A DNA stretch of 64,000 nucleotides from an uncultured Pseudomonadota bacterium (GCA_945952465.1 CAMFIB010000001.1:310001-374000), one strand, 5' to 3'; numbered from the stretch's first letter, positions 37,525-45,583 are shown. Notes: generated by a model not told the origin, from the letters alone. Numbers and translations: made by a program.

Positions 37525-37825
37525 GGTGTGTATCCCTTCGTATCCGAAGTTGCTTTCCAGACTGAGATTGGGCAAGTTGGTGCCGTGGCGTCATCTTCAG
37601 AAAAGCCGGCATTTCTGTGATCTGGCCGGATGCCCGAGTTGATGTCAGCAGGTTCCTACGCCCTGTGCCAGCCTGTTGCCATCGCGGTCTGCCGGGAATG
37701 CGGCTCTTGAAGTTGTCCTACAGGGCGCTCCCCATGGCCGCCGACATCACGCGCACGGGGGCGCCGATACATTGGTTCCACGCTGGCTCCGGCCGGCCGC
37801 ATCCACACAACAGGAGGAAACAACC

Positions 37826-38005
37826 ATGATTCCGAACAACGACCACATCCCTCAGGCCACGCAAGACCTGGCCGTCCCCGACGACGCCACCATGATCGAA
37901 GGGGTTGATGACTACTTCGTGTTCCACGTGCGTCCGCGGCCCGAGGCGGCCGTGGTGTCGGCCGACGTCGCGGGCGACGAAGCGGCCCGTCCGGCAGTGT
38001 GTTGA
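37826..38005 (+). CDS. Small acidic hypothetical protein with strong ribosome-binding site
   Basis: A 59-residue protein starting 'MIPNNDHIPQATQDLAVPDD', acidic, without helix or signal. It is supported by a near-ideal AGGAGGAAA site at 37812, 6 bases before the ATG, and by its closeness to the PGPGW-family gene. It contains 'MIEGVDDYFVFHVRPRPEA' and ends in Cys. No family is recognised. Confidence 0.5.
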   Translation: MIPNNDHIPQATQDLAVPDDATMIEGVDDYFVFHVRPRPEAAVVSADVAGDEAARPAVC

Positions 38006-38016
38006 GCAGCCGAGCG

Positions 38017-38346
38017 ATGCAGAACAACGGCTTCATGTCACGCTGGCGGGCCCGGCTGCAGGCCCGGTGGCGCCGTTTTGCCAGCGAGCGGCCCGGTGAG
38101 CGCTTCGAGCAGCATTACCGGCGGGCACGCCAGCGCGGCCACAGCCGGTGGCACGCGGCGGCCCTTGTGGTGGCCGGCGTAGCGCTGGTGCTGCTGGGCC
38201 TGGTCATGCTCGTCGCGCCGGGGCCGGGGCTGCTCGCCATCGTCGCTGGCGGTGCATTGCTGGCGCAGCAGTCGTTGAAGCTGGCGCGCGGCATGGACAA
38301 GGCCGAGGTCGGCCTGCGCCGCGTCTGGGGCCGGTTCAGCCACTGA
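38017..38346 (+). CDS. PGPGW-family small membrane protein
   Basis: A 109-residue protein with an Arg-rich N-terminus and two adjacent hydrophobic helices around a 'LVAPGPGLLAIVAGGALLAQ' segment. That is the motif of the putative transmembrane PGPGW family, of unknown function. GTG 37999 is an in-frame alternative overlapping the preceding gene. A hairpin terminator follows 17 bases after the stop. Confidence 0.68.
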   Translation: MQNNGFMSRWRARLQARWRRFASERPGERFEQHYRRARQRGHSRWHAAALVVAGVALVLLGLVMLVAPGPGLLAIVAGGALLAQQSLKLARGMDKAEVGLRRVWGRFSH

Positions 38347-38363
38347 ACCCGGCCGCCACAAAG

Positions 38364-38390
38364 AAAAGGGCCGCTTGTTGCGGCCCTTTT
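38364..38390 (+). terminator. Bidirectional hairpin terminator
   Basis: AAAAGGGCCGC pairs with GCGGCCCTTTT around a five-base loop. It closes the rightward PGPGW gene and also lies after the leftward gene ending at 38412. Confidence 0.8.
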
Positions 38391-38411
38391 GTTTGGGTGG
38401 AGTGAAGCCGC

Positions 38412-38912
38412 TCAGTTCTTCGGCGTGAAGCCCTGGATGAGCCAGCCCGCGGGCGAGAACACCCCCGGCGGCGGCGGCACGATGTCGGTCGTTTTGCCGC
38501 CCGCCGTGCTGCGGCCCTTGCTGAAGCTCCAGCCGGTGGCCGTCGGCAGGTATTCCAGGTCGACGTGCTCCACCTTGTTCAGAAAGATCTCGGCCGTTTC
38601 ACCGGCTTCGTCGCGCGTCGGCTTCAGTTCACCGGCGCCCGAAAACAGGTCGATCGACACGGTCGCCACCAGTGCGGTCGATTTGGCGTCGATCGGCCGA
38701 ACCGCCCATTTGCTGTTGATCGCGCGGGCCTGCAATTGCTGCCACTGGCCTTTCTGCGTCTCGCTCTCCTGCACCACGATGGTCGGGTAGGCGGCGCGCG
38801 CCGCGAAAGCCGAGGCGTTGCCGGTGAACTGCGATTGCGACTGTGCGTGGGCGCTGGGCGCCAGGAACAGCGCCAAGCCGAGGGCAGACAGCGAGCGGGT
38901 CACAGCAGACAT
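38412..38912 (-). CDS. Secreted/periplasmic hypothetical protein
   Basis: A 166-residue protein with a signal peptide ('VTRSLSALGLALFLAPSAHA', cleavage after AHA) and a mature body that includes 'AAYPTIVVQESETQKGQWQQ' and 'GWSFSKGRSTAGG', ending 'PAGWLIQGFTPKN'. The ATG at 38912 has a GAGGAAACC ribosome-binding site. The family is not recognised. It lies just downstream of the leftward tRNA-Ser gene. Confidence 0.65.
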   Translation of the reverse strand: MSAVTRSLSALGLALFLAPSAHAQSQSQFTGNASAFAARAAYPTIVVQESETQKGQWQQLQARAINSKWAVRPIDAKSTALVATVSIDLFSGAGELKPTRDEAGETAEIFLNKVEHVDLEYLPTATGWSFSKGRSTAGGKTTDIVPPPPGVFSPAGWLIQGFTPKN

Positions 38913-38943
38913 GGAGGTTTCCTCGGGTGGCGGCGGGGAAGGC

Positions 38944-39033
38944 TGGCGGAAGCGGTGGGATTCGAACCCACGGATGTCGCAAAACATCGCCGGTTTTCAA
39001 GACCGGTGCCTTCAACCGCTCGGCCACGCTTCC
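38944..39033 (-). tRNA. tRNA-Ser (anticodon UGA)
   Basis: On the minus strand GGAAGCG/CGCTTCC form the acceptor stem with discriminator G and an encoded CCA. The anticodon arm CCGGT/ACCGG encloses a CTTGAAA loop, giving anticodon TGA. A long variable arm follows (GCGATGTTTTGCGACATCC), as in serine tRNAs, and the T loop has GTTCGAA. About 90 bases. Confidence 0.95.
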
Positions 39034-39080
39034 GGAGCATGCATGAATTCTATCCGCGGCCGAATTTGTGAGACCACCTG

Positions 39081-39106
39081 CGGTTGACCGACCGGACGGT
39101 CAACCG
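39081..39106. promoter_or_regulatory. Perfect 10-bp inverted repeat upstream of tRNA-Ser
   Basis: CGGTTGACCG, a 6-base spacer (ACCGGA), then CGGTCAACCG. It is about 50 bases upstream of the tRNA-Ser 5' end and 230 bases before the Leu-Pro repeat gene. It resembles TetR-type operators (ACCGACCGGACGGT) or a hairpin. No T-tract follows. The regulator is unknown. Confidence 0.35.
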
Positions 39107-39179
39107 TCTGTTTGGCCTTCGCCCGATTGGGCGCGCAGCTATGAAATCCAGAGCGCACCCAGGATTGGGGGGTCACACG

Positions 39180-39339
39180 CAAATCGTGAGAAAAAACGCA
39201 CAAATTTCTAAAATTTCACTTTCGATGTAATCCAAAAGGTACATCGCTTAGGGTATAAATCTACTTACGTAGTATCCGAATGGATACGTCGGTATCAATT
39301 CGATATTTCACACATCTTTCAGGAAAGGCTCGATTCAAC
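39180..39339 (+). promoter_or_regulatory. AT-rich leader with three successive small palindromes
   Basis: The GC content falls sharply compared with the flanks. A TATAAA-like box is at about 39255. Three short inverted repeats follow end to end: CTAC/GTAG (39261-39272), TATCC/GGATA (39273-39286) and GATAC/GTATC (39283-39296, overlapping the second). A possible ribosome-binding site, AGGAAAGG, is at 39321. It is probably the promoter and 5' leader of the Leu-Pro repeat gene. Confidence 0.4.
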
Positions 39340-40155
39340 ATGGCAACTCTCCCCACGCTTCCGTCGCTTCCGCTGATCGGCTCGCTGCCCGCTCTGCCGG
39401 CACTGCCCTCCATTCCCGGCGTTCCGAGCCTGCCCGCTCTGCTGGAACTGGTGCCCCTGAACCTGGACCTCTTCGGCGCCCAGACCCCCCCGGCCACCGG
39501 TGAACTGAATCTGCTCGGCAACGTGCTGGGCTTCGATCTGAGCGGCCTCGGCCTGCCGGACGTGCTGGGTCTGGTTCCCGCCGTGCCGACGCTGCCCGCT
39601 CTGCCCACGCTGGATGACGTGCTGCACAGCCTGCCGAGCCTGCCCACGCTGCCGTCGGTGGAAGACCTGTTGAGCCTGGCGCACCTGCCGAGCCTGCCGT
39701 CGCTTCCGGGCCTGCCCTCGCTGCCGAGCCTGCCGTCGCTGCCGAGCCTGCCGTCGCTGCCCACGCTGCCGAGCCTGACCAACCCCACCGCGCTGCTCGA
39801 CTCGCTGCTGACCCACGGCGTGGCCGCTGGCACCAGCTTCGAATACCACTACGCCCAGCTCCCGCTGGTCAGCGAAGTGGTGAGCTTCGTGTCCCACGCC
39901 ACCGGCGTCGACACCACGCTCGGCCTTGGCCTGTCGTCCACCAGCCTGCTGCCGGTTCTGGCCGAACTGCCGGGCGGTAGCACCGTTGCCGGCATCGTGC
40001 AGAACACGTTCGCCCTGGCCGTTGACGGCCAAGGCGTGGCGTTCGCCGCCTCCACCCTGGTGCCGCTCGAGCCGATCACCTCTTCCCTGCCGCACGCTGG
40101 CAGCGGCGCTCTGCCGACCGGCCATCTGTCGCTGCTGGGTCTGACCTTGGTCTGA
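39340..40155 (+). CDS. Leu-Pro-x tandem-repeat protein, unknown function
   Basis: A 271-residue protein of very unusual composition. The first ~150 residues are dominated by L-P-S/T/A/G-L-P repeats with proline about every third residue. They begin right after 'MAT' and peak at about residues 118-146 ('LPSLPSLPGLPSLPSLPSLP'). A non-repetitive C-terminal domain of about 115 residues follows ('GTSFEYHYAQLPLVSEVVSF', 'SLLPVLAELPGGSTVAG'). There is no signal peptide, Cys or clear catalytic motif. The gene stands alone between an AT-rich leader and a strong terminator. An elongated structural or surface protein is conceivable but unproved. Confidence 0.7.
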   Translation: MATLPTLPSLPLIGSLPALPALPSIPGVPSLPALLELVPLNLDLFGAQTPPATGELNLLGNVLGFDLSGLGLPDVLGLVPAVPTLPALPTLDDVLHSLPSLPTLPSVEDLLSLAHLPSLPSLPGLPSLPSLPSLPSLPSLPTLPSLTNPTALLDSLLTHGVAAGTSFEYHYAQLPLVSEVVSFVSHATGVDTTLGLGLSSTSLLPVLAELPGGSTVAGIVQNTFALAVDGQGVAFAASTLVPLEPITSSLPHAGSGALPTGHLSLLGLTLV

Positions 40156-40212
40156 CCCTCGCGTGTTCAAGGAAAATCCCTGAGAGCGGTTGACGCCGCT
40201 TTCAGATTCAAA

Positions 40213-40238
40213 AGCGGGCCGTGGCCCGCTTTTTTTTC
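40213..40238 (+). terminator. Strong Rho-independent terminator
   Basis: AGCGGGCC/GGCCCGCT stem with a two-base GT tip, followed by eight T, 57 bases after the Leu-Pro repeat gene. A second hairpin (CTGAGAGCGG/CCGCTTTCAG) precedes it at 40180-40205. Double hairpins suggest a highly transcribed single-gene unit. Confidence 0.85.
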
Positions 40239-40369
40239 GCCCGCCCCGGTCGGGTCTTGTGGGCTGGAAGGGACGAAGGCGAACTTTCTAAGTACAAACC
40301 CCCTCCGGGTTGGCCACAGCGGCTGGCATCATGGCTTCAGCACCCATGCTGTTGTGACGTCAGATCACG

Positions 40370-40846
40370 ATGCCAAACAAAAAAATTCCGCTGAAAAAAC
40401 CGGCGATCGACGTCGAGTTCCGGCTGCGCATCACCGTCGGTGAGACCCATGTCATCGGTCCCGGCAAGATCGCGCTGCTGGAGGCCGTGCGCACGCACGG
40501 CTCCATCACGGCCGCGGCGCGCAGCCTTGGCATGTCCTACCCCAAGGCCTGGCGCCTGCTCGATGAGCTGAACCAGCACCTCAAGTTTCCGGCCATGCAT
40601 TCGGCCAAGGGCGGTGAAACCGGGGGGCACACCACCTTGACCACGGTGGGGGAAGAGCTGATCCGCCACTACCGCAACATCGAGCTCACGCTGCCGCAGA
40701 CCTGCGCCAACAGCATTCAGGGCATGGTGCGGCTGACCCGCGCACAGGAAGCGCCGGAAGAAGGGGTGGGGGTCGTTCGCCCGCCGGTGGAGCGCGAGCG
40801 GCACCACCGCCGCGTGGTGCACCACCCGGTGTCGCTGGCCCGCTGA
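40370..40846 (+). CDS. ModE-like winged-helix DNA-binding protein (no molybdate-binding domain)
   Basis: A 158-residue protein whose residues 15-110 match the N-terminal winged helix of ModE: 'LRITVGETHVIGPGKIALLE', 'VRTHGSITAAARSLGMSYPK', 'AWRLLDELNQ' and a 'GGETGGHTTLTTVGEELI' wing. The C-terminal molbindin (MOP) domains that bind molybdate in full ModE are missing; the tail is short and rich in Arg and His. It lies upstream of a kinase/regulator pair and the molybdenum storage genes, so a role in molybdenum-related control is plausible. Confidence 0.82.
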   Translation: MPNKKIPLKKPAIDVEFRLRITVGETHVIGPGKIALLEAVRTHGSITAAARSLGMSYPKAWRLLDELNQHLKFPAMHSAKGGETGGHTTLTTVGEELIRHYRNIELTLPQTCANSIQGMVRLTRAQEAPEEGVGVVRPPVERERHHRRVVHHPVSLAR

Positions 40847-40880
40847 GCGGCGGGTCGCTTGGCGGATGCTTCTGTTTTCA

Positions 40881-40922
40881 TAGCAAACAATTCATATTCG
40901 GCGCTGACTTGCGGCCGATTTC
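40881..40922 (+). repeat. Dispersed ~50-bp repeat, copy D (diverged)
   Basis: The 3' half, CGGCGCTGACTTGCGGCCG then ATTTC, matches copies A-C; the 5' half is diverged (TAGCAAACAATTCATATTCG). It lies between the ModE-like gene and the sigma-54 promoter. Confidence 0.5.
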
Positions 40923-40961
40923 TTTGCCAATCGGCCGTGTGAGGCCGATTTGGCCGGCCGG

Positions 40962-40977
40962 TGGCACGGGGCTTGCA
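40962..40977 (+). promoter_or_regulatory. Sigma-54 (RpoN) promoter for the sensor-kinase gene
   Basis: TGGCACG, four bases, then TTGCA matches the -24/-12 consensus exactly, with GG and GC 12 bases apart. The predicted transcript start is near 40988, just before the start codons at 41007 and 41022 and after the alternative TTG at 40950, which argues against that longer start. Sigma-54 promoters need an enhancer-binding activator such as NtrC, which suggests nitrogen control. Confidence 0.7.
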
Positions 40978-41006
40978 CCACCTTGGCGCAACCCCATCGC
41001 TCCGAC

Positions 41007-44000
41007 GTGTCTTCCAACCCGATGCCGCCCGCCGCCGGTGCCGAAGCGCCTGCGTGCACCAAAATGGCTGCGCCGCAGCGCATCGTCAAGGTGCGCCGCG
41101 ACTACAACGCCTGGGTGGGCCGCGAGACCATGGAGGACTACGCGCTGCGCTTCACGCCGCAGCGTTTCCGCAAGTGGTCGGAGTGGCGGGTTGCCAACAC
41201 GGCGTTTGGCGCGGCCTCGTTCCTGATCCTGGAGGCGGTGGGCGCCACGCTGCTGGTGCAGTACGGCTTCACCAATGCGGCGCTGGCCATTCTGGCGACC
41301 GGCTTCATCATTTTCTTGGCCGGCCTGCCGATCAGCTTCTACGCCGCCCGTTACGGCGTCGACATGGACCTGCTGACGCGCGGCGCCGGCTTCGGCTACA
41401 TCGGCTCGACGGTCACCTCGCTGATCTACGCGTGCTTCACCTTCATCTTTTTCGCGCTGGAGGCTGCGGTGATGGCCTATGCGCTGGAGCTGGCGCTCGG
41501 CATTCCGCCGCGTTGGGGCTACCTGATCTGCGCGCTGGTGGTGATTCCGCTGGTGACGCACGGCGTTTCGGCGATCAGCCGGCTGCAGGTTTGGACGCAG
41601 CCGCTGTGGCTGCTGATGCTGGTCGTGCCGTTCGCCTTCGTGGCCTGGAAAGACCCGCAGGCCTTCGCCGGCATCACCGGTTTCCGCGGCGAGCGGTCGG
41701 CCGGCGGCGCGGGTTTCGATCTGGCGGCTTTCGGCGCCGCGCTGACGGTGGGCATCGCGCTGATCACGCAAATGGGCGAGCAGGCCGACTACCTGCGCTT
41801 CATGCCGGCGCGCACCGCCGCCAACCGGCGCCGCTGGTGGGCCAGCGTGCTGGCGGGCGGGCCGGGCTGGGTCATTCTCGGCGTCATCAAGATGCTGGGC
41901 GGCGCGCTGCTGGCCTACCTGGCCATCACGCACGCGGTGCCGCTGGAGCGCGCGATCGACCCCAACCAGATGTACCTCGCGGCCTATGAGTACGTGTTCC
42001 CGCACTACGGCTGGGCGGTGGCCGCCACCGCGCTGTTCGTGGTGGTGTCGCAGCTCAAGATCAACGTCACCAACGCCTACGCCGGCTCGCTGGCCTGGAG
42101 CAATTTCTTTTCGCGCCTCACGCACAGCCACCCCGGCCGGGTGGTGTGGGTGGTGTTCAACACGCTGATCGCCTTCATGCTGATGGAGATGAACGTGTTC
42201 CAGGCGCTGGGCGACGTGCTGGGGCTGTACGCCAACGTGGCCATCGCCTGGATGATGGCGGTGGTGGCCGACCTCGTGGTGAACAAGCCGCTCGGCCTCT
42301 CACCGCCCGGTGTGGAGTTCAAGCGGGCGCACCTGTACGACATCAACCCGGTCGGCGTCGGCGCGATGGGGCTGGCCTCGCTGCTGTCCATTTCGGCCTA
42401 CCTCGGCGCCTTCGGCGCGATGGCGCAGGCCTTCTCGGCGCTGATCGCGCTGGGCACCGCCTTCGTCGCCGCGCCGCTGATCGCGTGGGCGACGAAGGGG
42501 CGCTACTACCTTGCGCGAACCTCCGATCGCGACATCGGCCGCTACCAGCGGCTCACGCTCGTTCCGCCGCCGGGCCGCCCCAAGGCGGAACAAGCGACCC
42601 GCGAAGCGGCGGAGCGTGGGGGCACTTGCGTCATCTGTGAGCGCGAATACGAGGGCCCGGACATGGCGCATTGCCCCGCCTACCAGGGCCCGATCTGTTC
42701 GCTGTGCTGCACGCTCGACGCCCGCTGCAACGATTTGTGCAAACCGCACGCCAGCCTGTCGGCGCAGTGGTCGGTGGTGCTGCGGCGCGTGTTGCCGAAA
42801 CAGGCGGCGGCCTACATCGACACCGGCCTCGGCCATTTCCTCATGCTCATGCTGATCGTGGTGCCGCTGCTGGCCGGCGTGTTCGGCCTGCTGTACCGCC
42901 AGGAAGTCGGCGCGCTGCTGGCGGCGGTGGGCGAGGGCGTGGACGGTCTTCAGGCACCGGAGGCGGCGCTGCGGTCCGGCTTTCTGAAGGCCTACATGGC
43001 GCTGCTGGTCATGGCCGGCATCGTGGCCTGGTGGCTGGTGCTGGCACACAAGAGCCGGCAGGTGGCGCAGGAGGAATCGAACCGGCAGACGCATCTGTTG
43101 ATGCAGGAGATCGAGTCGCACCGGCAGACCGACGAGGCGCTGCAGCAGGCCACCCGCGTGGCCGAGGAAGCGCGGGCACAGGCCGAGGCCGCGCGCGCCT
43201 CTGCCGACCAGGCCAACCAGGCCAAGAGCCGCTACATCAGCGCCATCAGCCACGAGCTGCGCACGCCGCTGAACAGCATCCTCGGCTACGCGCAGTTGAT
43301 GGGCGAAGACACCACCATTCCGCCGCACCGCCAACAGGCGGTGGGCGTCATCAAGCGCGGCGGCGAGCACCTGTTGCAGCTGATCGAGGGCACGCTCGAC
43401 GTGGCCCGCATCGAGGCGGGCAAGCTCACGCTGAACGTCAAGCCGATGCGCTTTGCCGACTGCGTGCACGAGATCGCCAGCATGTTCGAGCTGCAGGCCG
43501 CCGCCAAGGCGCTGAGCTTCCGCTTCGAAGCCGAAGGCGTGTTGCCCGAGCGGGTGCGAGCCGATGAAAAGCGGGTGCGGCAGATTCTCATCAACCTGCT
43601 CGGCAACGCGATCAAGTTCACCGCGCAGGGGCAGGTGACGTTTCGCATCCGCCACGCGCGCGAGATGGCCTGGGTGGAGATCGAGGACACCGGGCCGGGT
43701 CTGACGGCGGTGGAGATCGAGCAGATCTTCGAGCCCTTCGCGCGGGGCGGCAGCGCACCCGCCGCGCCGGCTGCGCCTGGGGCGGGCCTGGGCCTCACCA
43801 TTGCCAAGATGCTGACCGACCTGATGGGCGGCGACATGTCGGTGAGCAGCGTGCCGGGCGAAGGCTCGGTGTTCCGCGTCAAGCTCTTCCTGCCCGAGCT
43901 GCACGGCATGCCGACGCCGCCTCCCGCGGCGCGTGCGGCCAGGCCGCGCCGCGCCTACGCGGGCCCGCGTAGGCGCGTGCTGGTGGTGGACAACGAAGAG

Positions 44001-44606
44001 GCCGACCGCGAACTGCTGGTGAACCTGCTGGAGCCGCTGGGTTTTGAGCTGCGCACCGCCGCCAGCGGCCACGACGCGCTCGACCTGCTGGCCGCCGGCT
44101 ACCGCCCTGACGCGGTGCTGATGGACCTGGCGATGCCCGGCATCGACGGCTGGGAAACCATCCGCCGGCTGCGCCGCATGGACGGGCTGCCGCAGCCGGC
44201 CGTGGCCATTGTTTCCGCGAACGCCTTCGACAAGGGGCTGGAGAACGACGCCGGCATCCCCGCCGAGGATTTCGTGCTGAAGCCGGTGCGCCACAGCGAA
44301 CTGCTCGACTGGCTGGACCGCCGGCTCGGGCTGGAATGGCTGGCCGACGAGCCGCCGGCCGCCGCCGCGCCGCCCACCGCCCACGCGGCGCTGGTCTGGC
44401 CCGACGCCGCGCAGCTCGACGCGCTCATCGCCGTGGTGAACCTCGGCTACTATCGCGGCATCATGAACCAGCTCGACGCGATCGAGTCTGCCCGGCCCGA
44501 CTGCCGCGCCTTCGCCGAGTCCATGCGCGGCCTTGCGCGGCAGTTCCAGTTCGACACCATCGCCCGCCAGCTGCAGCAGGCCCGCAGCGGCGCCGCTCCC
44601 GCATGA
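41007..44606 (+). CDS. NCS1-type transporter / Cys-rich / hybrid histidine kinase fusion sensor
   Basis: A giant sensor of about 1199 residues. Residues ~40-510 form a 12-helix module resembling NCS1 (cytosine/purine permease) carriers ('YNAWVGRETMEDYALRF' at the start). Residues ~541-580 are a Cys-rich segment ('CVICEREYEGPDMAHC', then 'CSLCCTLDARCNDLCKPH'), perhaps metal-binding. Two more helices and a coiled coil lead to a HisKA domain (His749 in 'SHELRTPLNSILGYAQ'), an ATPase domain ('NLLGNAIKFT', 'GAGLGLTIAK') and a receiver with Asp1040 ('VLMDLAMPGIDGWE'). A C-terminal segment may be an Hpt-like helix. It probably senses a nitrogenous compound. The next gene overlaps by four bases. Confidence 0.85.
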   Translation: MSSNPMPPAAGAEAPACTKMAAPQRIVKVRRDYNAWVGRETMEDYALRFTPQRFRKWSEWRVANTAFGAASFLILEAVGATLLVQYGFTNAALAILATGFIIFLAGLPISFYAARYGVDMDLLTRGAGFGYIGSTVTSLIYACFTFIFFALEAAVMAYALELALGIPPRWGYLICALVVIPLVTHGVSAISRLQVWTQPLWLLMLVVPFAFVAWKDPQAFAGITGFRGERSAGGAGFDLAAFGAALTVGIALITQMGEQADYLRFMPARTAANRRRWWASVLAGGPGWVILGVIKMLGGALLAYLAITHAVPLERAIDPNQMYLAAYEYVFPHYGWAVAATALFVVVSQLKINVTNAYAGSLAWSNFFSRLTHSHPGRVVWVVFNTLIAFMLMEMNVFQALGDVLGLYANVAIAWMMAVVADLVVNKPLGLSPPGVEFKRAHLYDINPVGVGAMGLASLLSISAYLGAFGAMAQAFSALIALGTAFVAAPLIAWATKGRYYLARTSDRDIGRYQRLTLVPPPGRPKAEQATREAAERGGTCVICEREYEGPDMAHCPAYQGPICSLCCTLDARCNDLCKPHASLSAQWSVVLRRVLPKQAAAYIDTGLGHFLMLMLIVVPLLAGVFGLLYRQEVGALLAAVGEGVDGLQAPEAALRSGFLKAYMALLVMAGIVAWWLVLAHKSRQVAQEESNRQTHLLMQEIESHRQTDEALQQATRVAEEARAQAEAARASADQANQAKSRYISAISHELRTPLNSILGYAQLMGEDTTIPPHRQQAVGVIKRGGEHLLQLIEGTLDVARIEAGKLTLNVKPMRFADCVHEIASMFELQAAAKALSFRFEAEGVLPERVRADEKRVRQILINLLGNAIKFTAQGQVTFRIRHAREMAWVEIEDTGPGLTAVEIEQIFEPFARGGSAPAAPAAPGAGLGLTIAKMLTDLMGGDMSVSSVPGEGSVFRVKLFLPELHGMPTPPPAARAARPRRAYAGPRRRVLVVDNEEADRELLVNLLEPLGFELRTAASGHDALDLLAAGYRPDAVLMDLAMPGIDGWETIRRLRRMDGLPQPAVAIVSANAFDKGLENDAGIPAEDFVLKPVRHSELLDWLDRRLGLEWLADEPPAAAAPPTAHAALVWPDAAQLDALIAVVNLGYYRGIMNQLDAIESARPDCRAFAESMRGLARQFQFDTIARQLQQARSGAAPA

Positions 44607-45583
44607 ACACCCCGCTCGACCAGACGCTGGACCGTGCCAACAGCGAGGTGGTGCTCATCGTCGACGACGTGCCCGACAACCTGTCGGTGCTGCACGACGC
44701 GCTCGACGAATCCGGCTACACCGTGCTGGTTGCCACCGACGGCGAGGCCGCGCTGAAACGCGCTGCGCAGGCCCTGCCCGACGTGGTGCTGCTCGACGCG
44801 ATGATGCCCGGCATGGACGGTTTCGAGGTCGCGCGCCGGCTCAAGGCGGCCGCCGCCACCGCCCACATTCCCATCATCTTCATGACCGGCCTCACCGAGA
44901 CCGAGCATCTGGTCGCCGCGCTGGAGGCCGGCGGGGTGGACTACGTCACCAAGCCGATCAAGCCCAAGGAGGTGCTGGCCCGCATGCACGTGCACCTGGC
45001 CGGCGCCCGCGAGAAGCGCCAGGCCCGCAACGCGCTCGACGCCTTCGGCTACGCCACCATCACGGTGCGCGCCAGCGACGGCCGGCTGATGTGGCAGACG
45101 CCGCTGGCGCGCGAGCTGCTGGAGTCCTATTTCGGCGCCGCCACCGCCAACGTGCCGGAAGTGGTGCGCGACTGGATGCTGCGGCAGTCGCCCCAGGGCA
45201 GCGACCTGCTGGCCGATCCGCCGCGCCTGGCCGTCGAACGCGGCGCGCGGCGGCTCACGCTGCGGCTGCACCCGCAGGCCGGCGGGGCCGACGGCGAGCC
45301 GGGTGGCGACTGGCTGATCGTGATGCGCGAAGTGTCCGACGCCGCCGTCATCGAGGCGATGAGCCTGTGCTTCAAGCTCACCGCCCGCGAGGCCGAGGTG
45401 CTGTACTGGGTGGTCAAGGGCAAGATCAACCGCGACATCGGCGACATCCTCGGCACCAGCCCGATGACGGTGAAGAAGCACCTGGAGCGGGTGTTCGCCA
45501 AGCTCGGCGTGGAAACCCGCACATCGGCCGCCGCCATGGCCATGAACCGCATCCGCCAGCTGCACCCGCAGTTCGAGGCCTGA
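44603..45583 (+). CDS. Response regulator with LuxR-type DNA-binding domain
   Basis: A 326-residue regulator. The receiver domain has 'VVLIVDDVPDNLSVLHDALD', a phospho-acceptor in 'VVLLDAMMPGMDGFE' and the conserved Lys in 'DYVTKPIKPKE'. A 100-residue middle region is unassigned. The C-terminal LuxR helix-turn-helix is 'LTAREAEVLYWVVKGKINRD', 'IGDILGTSPMTVKKHLERVF'. It overlaps the fusion kinase (ATGA), so it is the obvious cognate partner. The downstream molybdenum storage genes, 165 bases away on the same strand, are candidate targets or co-transcribed genes. Confidence 0.93.
   Translation: MNTPLDQTLDRANSEVVLIVDDVPDNLSVLHDALDESGYTVLVATDGEAALKRAAQALPDVVLLDAMMPGMDGFEVARRLKAAAATAHIPIIFMTGLTETEHLVAALEAGGVDYVTKPIKPKEVLARMHVHLAGAREKRQARNALDAFGYATITVRASDGRLMWQTPLARELLESYFGAATANVPEVVRDWMLRQSPQGSDLLADPPRLAVERGARRLTLRLHPQAGGADGEPGGDWLIVMREVSDAAVIEAMSLCFKLTAREAEVLYWVVKGKINRDIGDILGTSPMTVKKHLERVFAKLGVETRTSAAAMAMNRIRQLHPQFEA

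Noticed and set aside
39688-39776. CRISPR-like tandem repetition
   Set aside because: The units are in-frame 6- to 18-base coding repeats of the Leu-Pro protein, with no spacers.
39319-40170. Minus-strand Arg/Gln repeat frame opposite the Leu-Pro repeat gene
   Set aside because: It is the reverse reading of the same DNA repeats. The plus strand has the ribosome-binding site, leader and terminator.
40950-41006. TTG start for the fusion kinase at 40950
   Set aside because: It lies upstream of the sigma-54 promoter core, so it would not be on the predicted transcript.
42300-44384. 694-codon minus-strand frame inside the fusion kinase gene
   Set aside because: A high-GC shadow. The plus strand has transporter, kinase and receiver motifs throughout.
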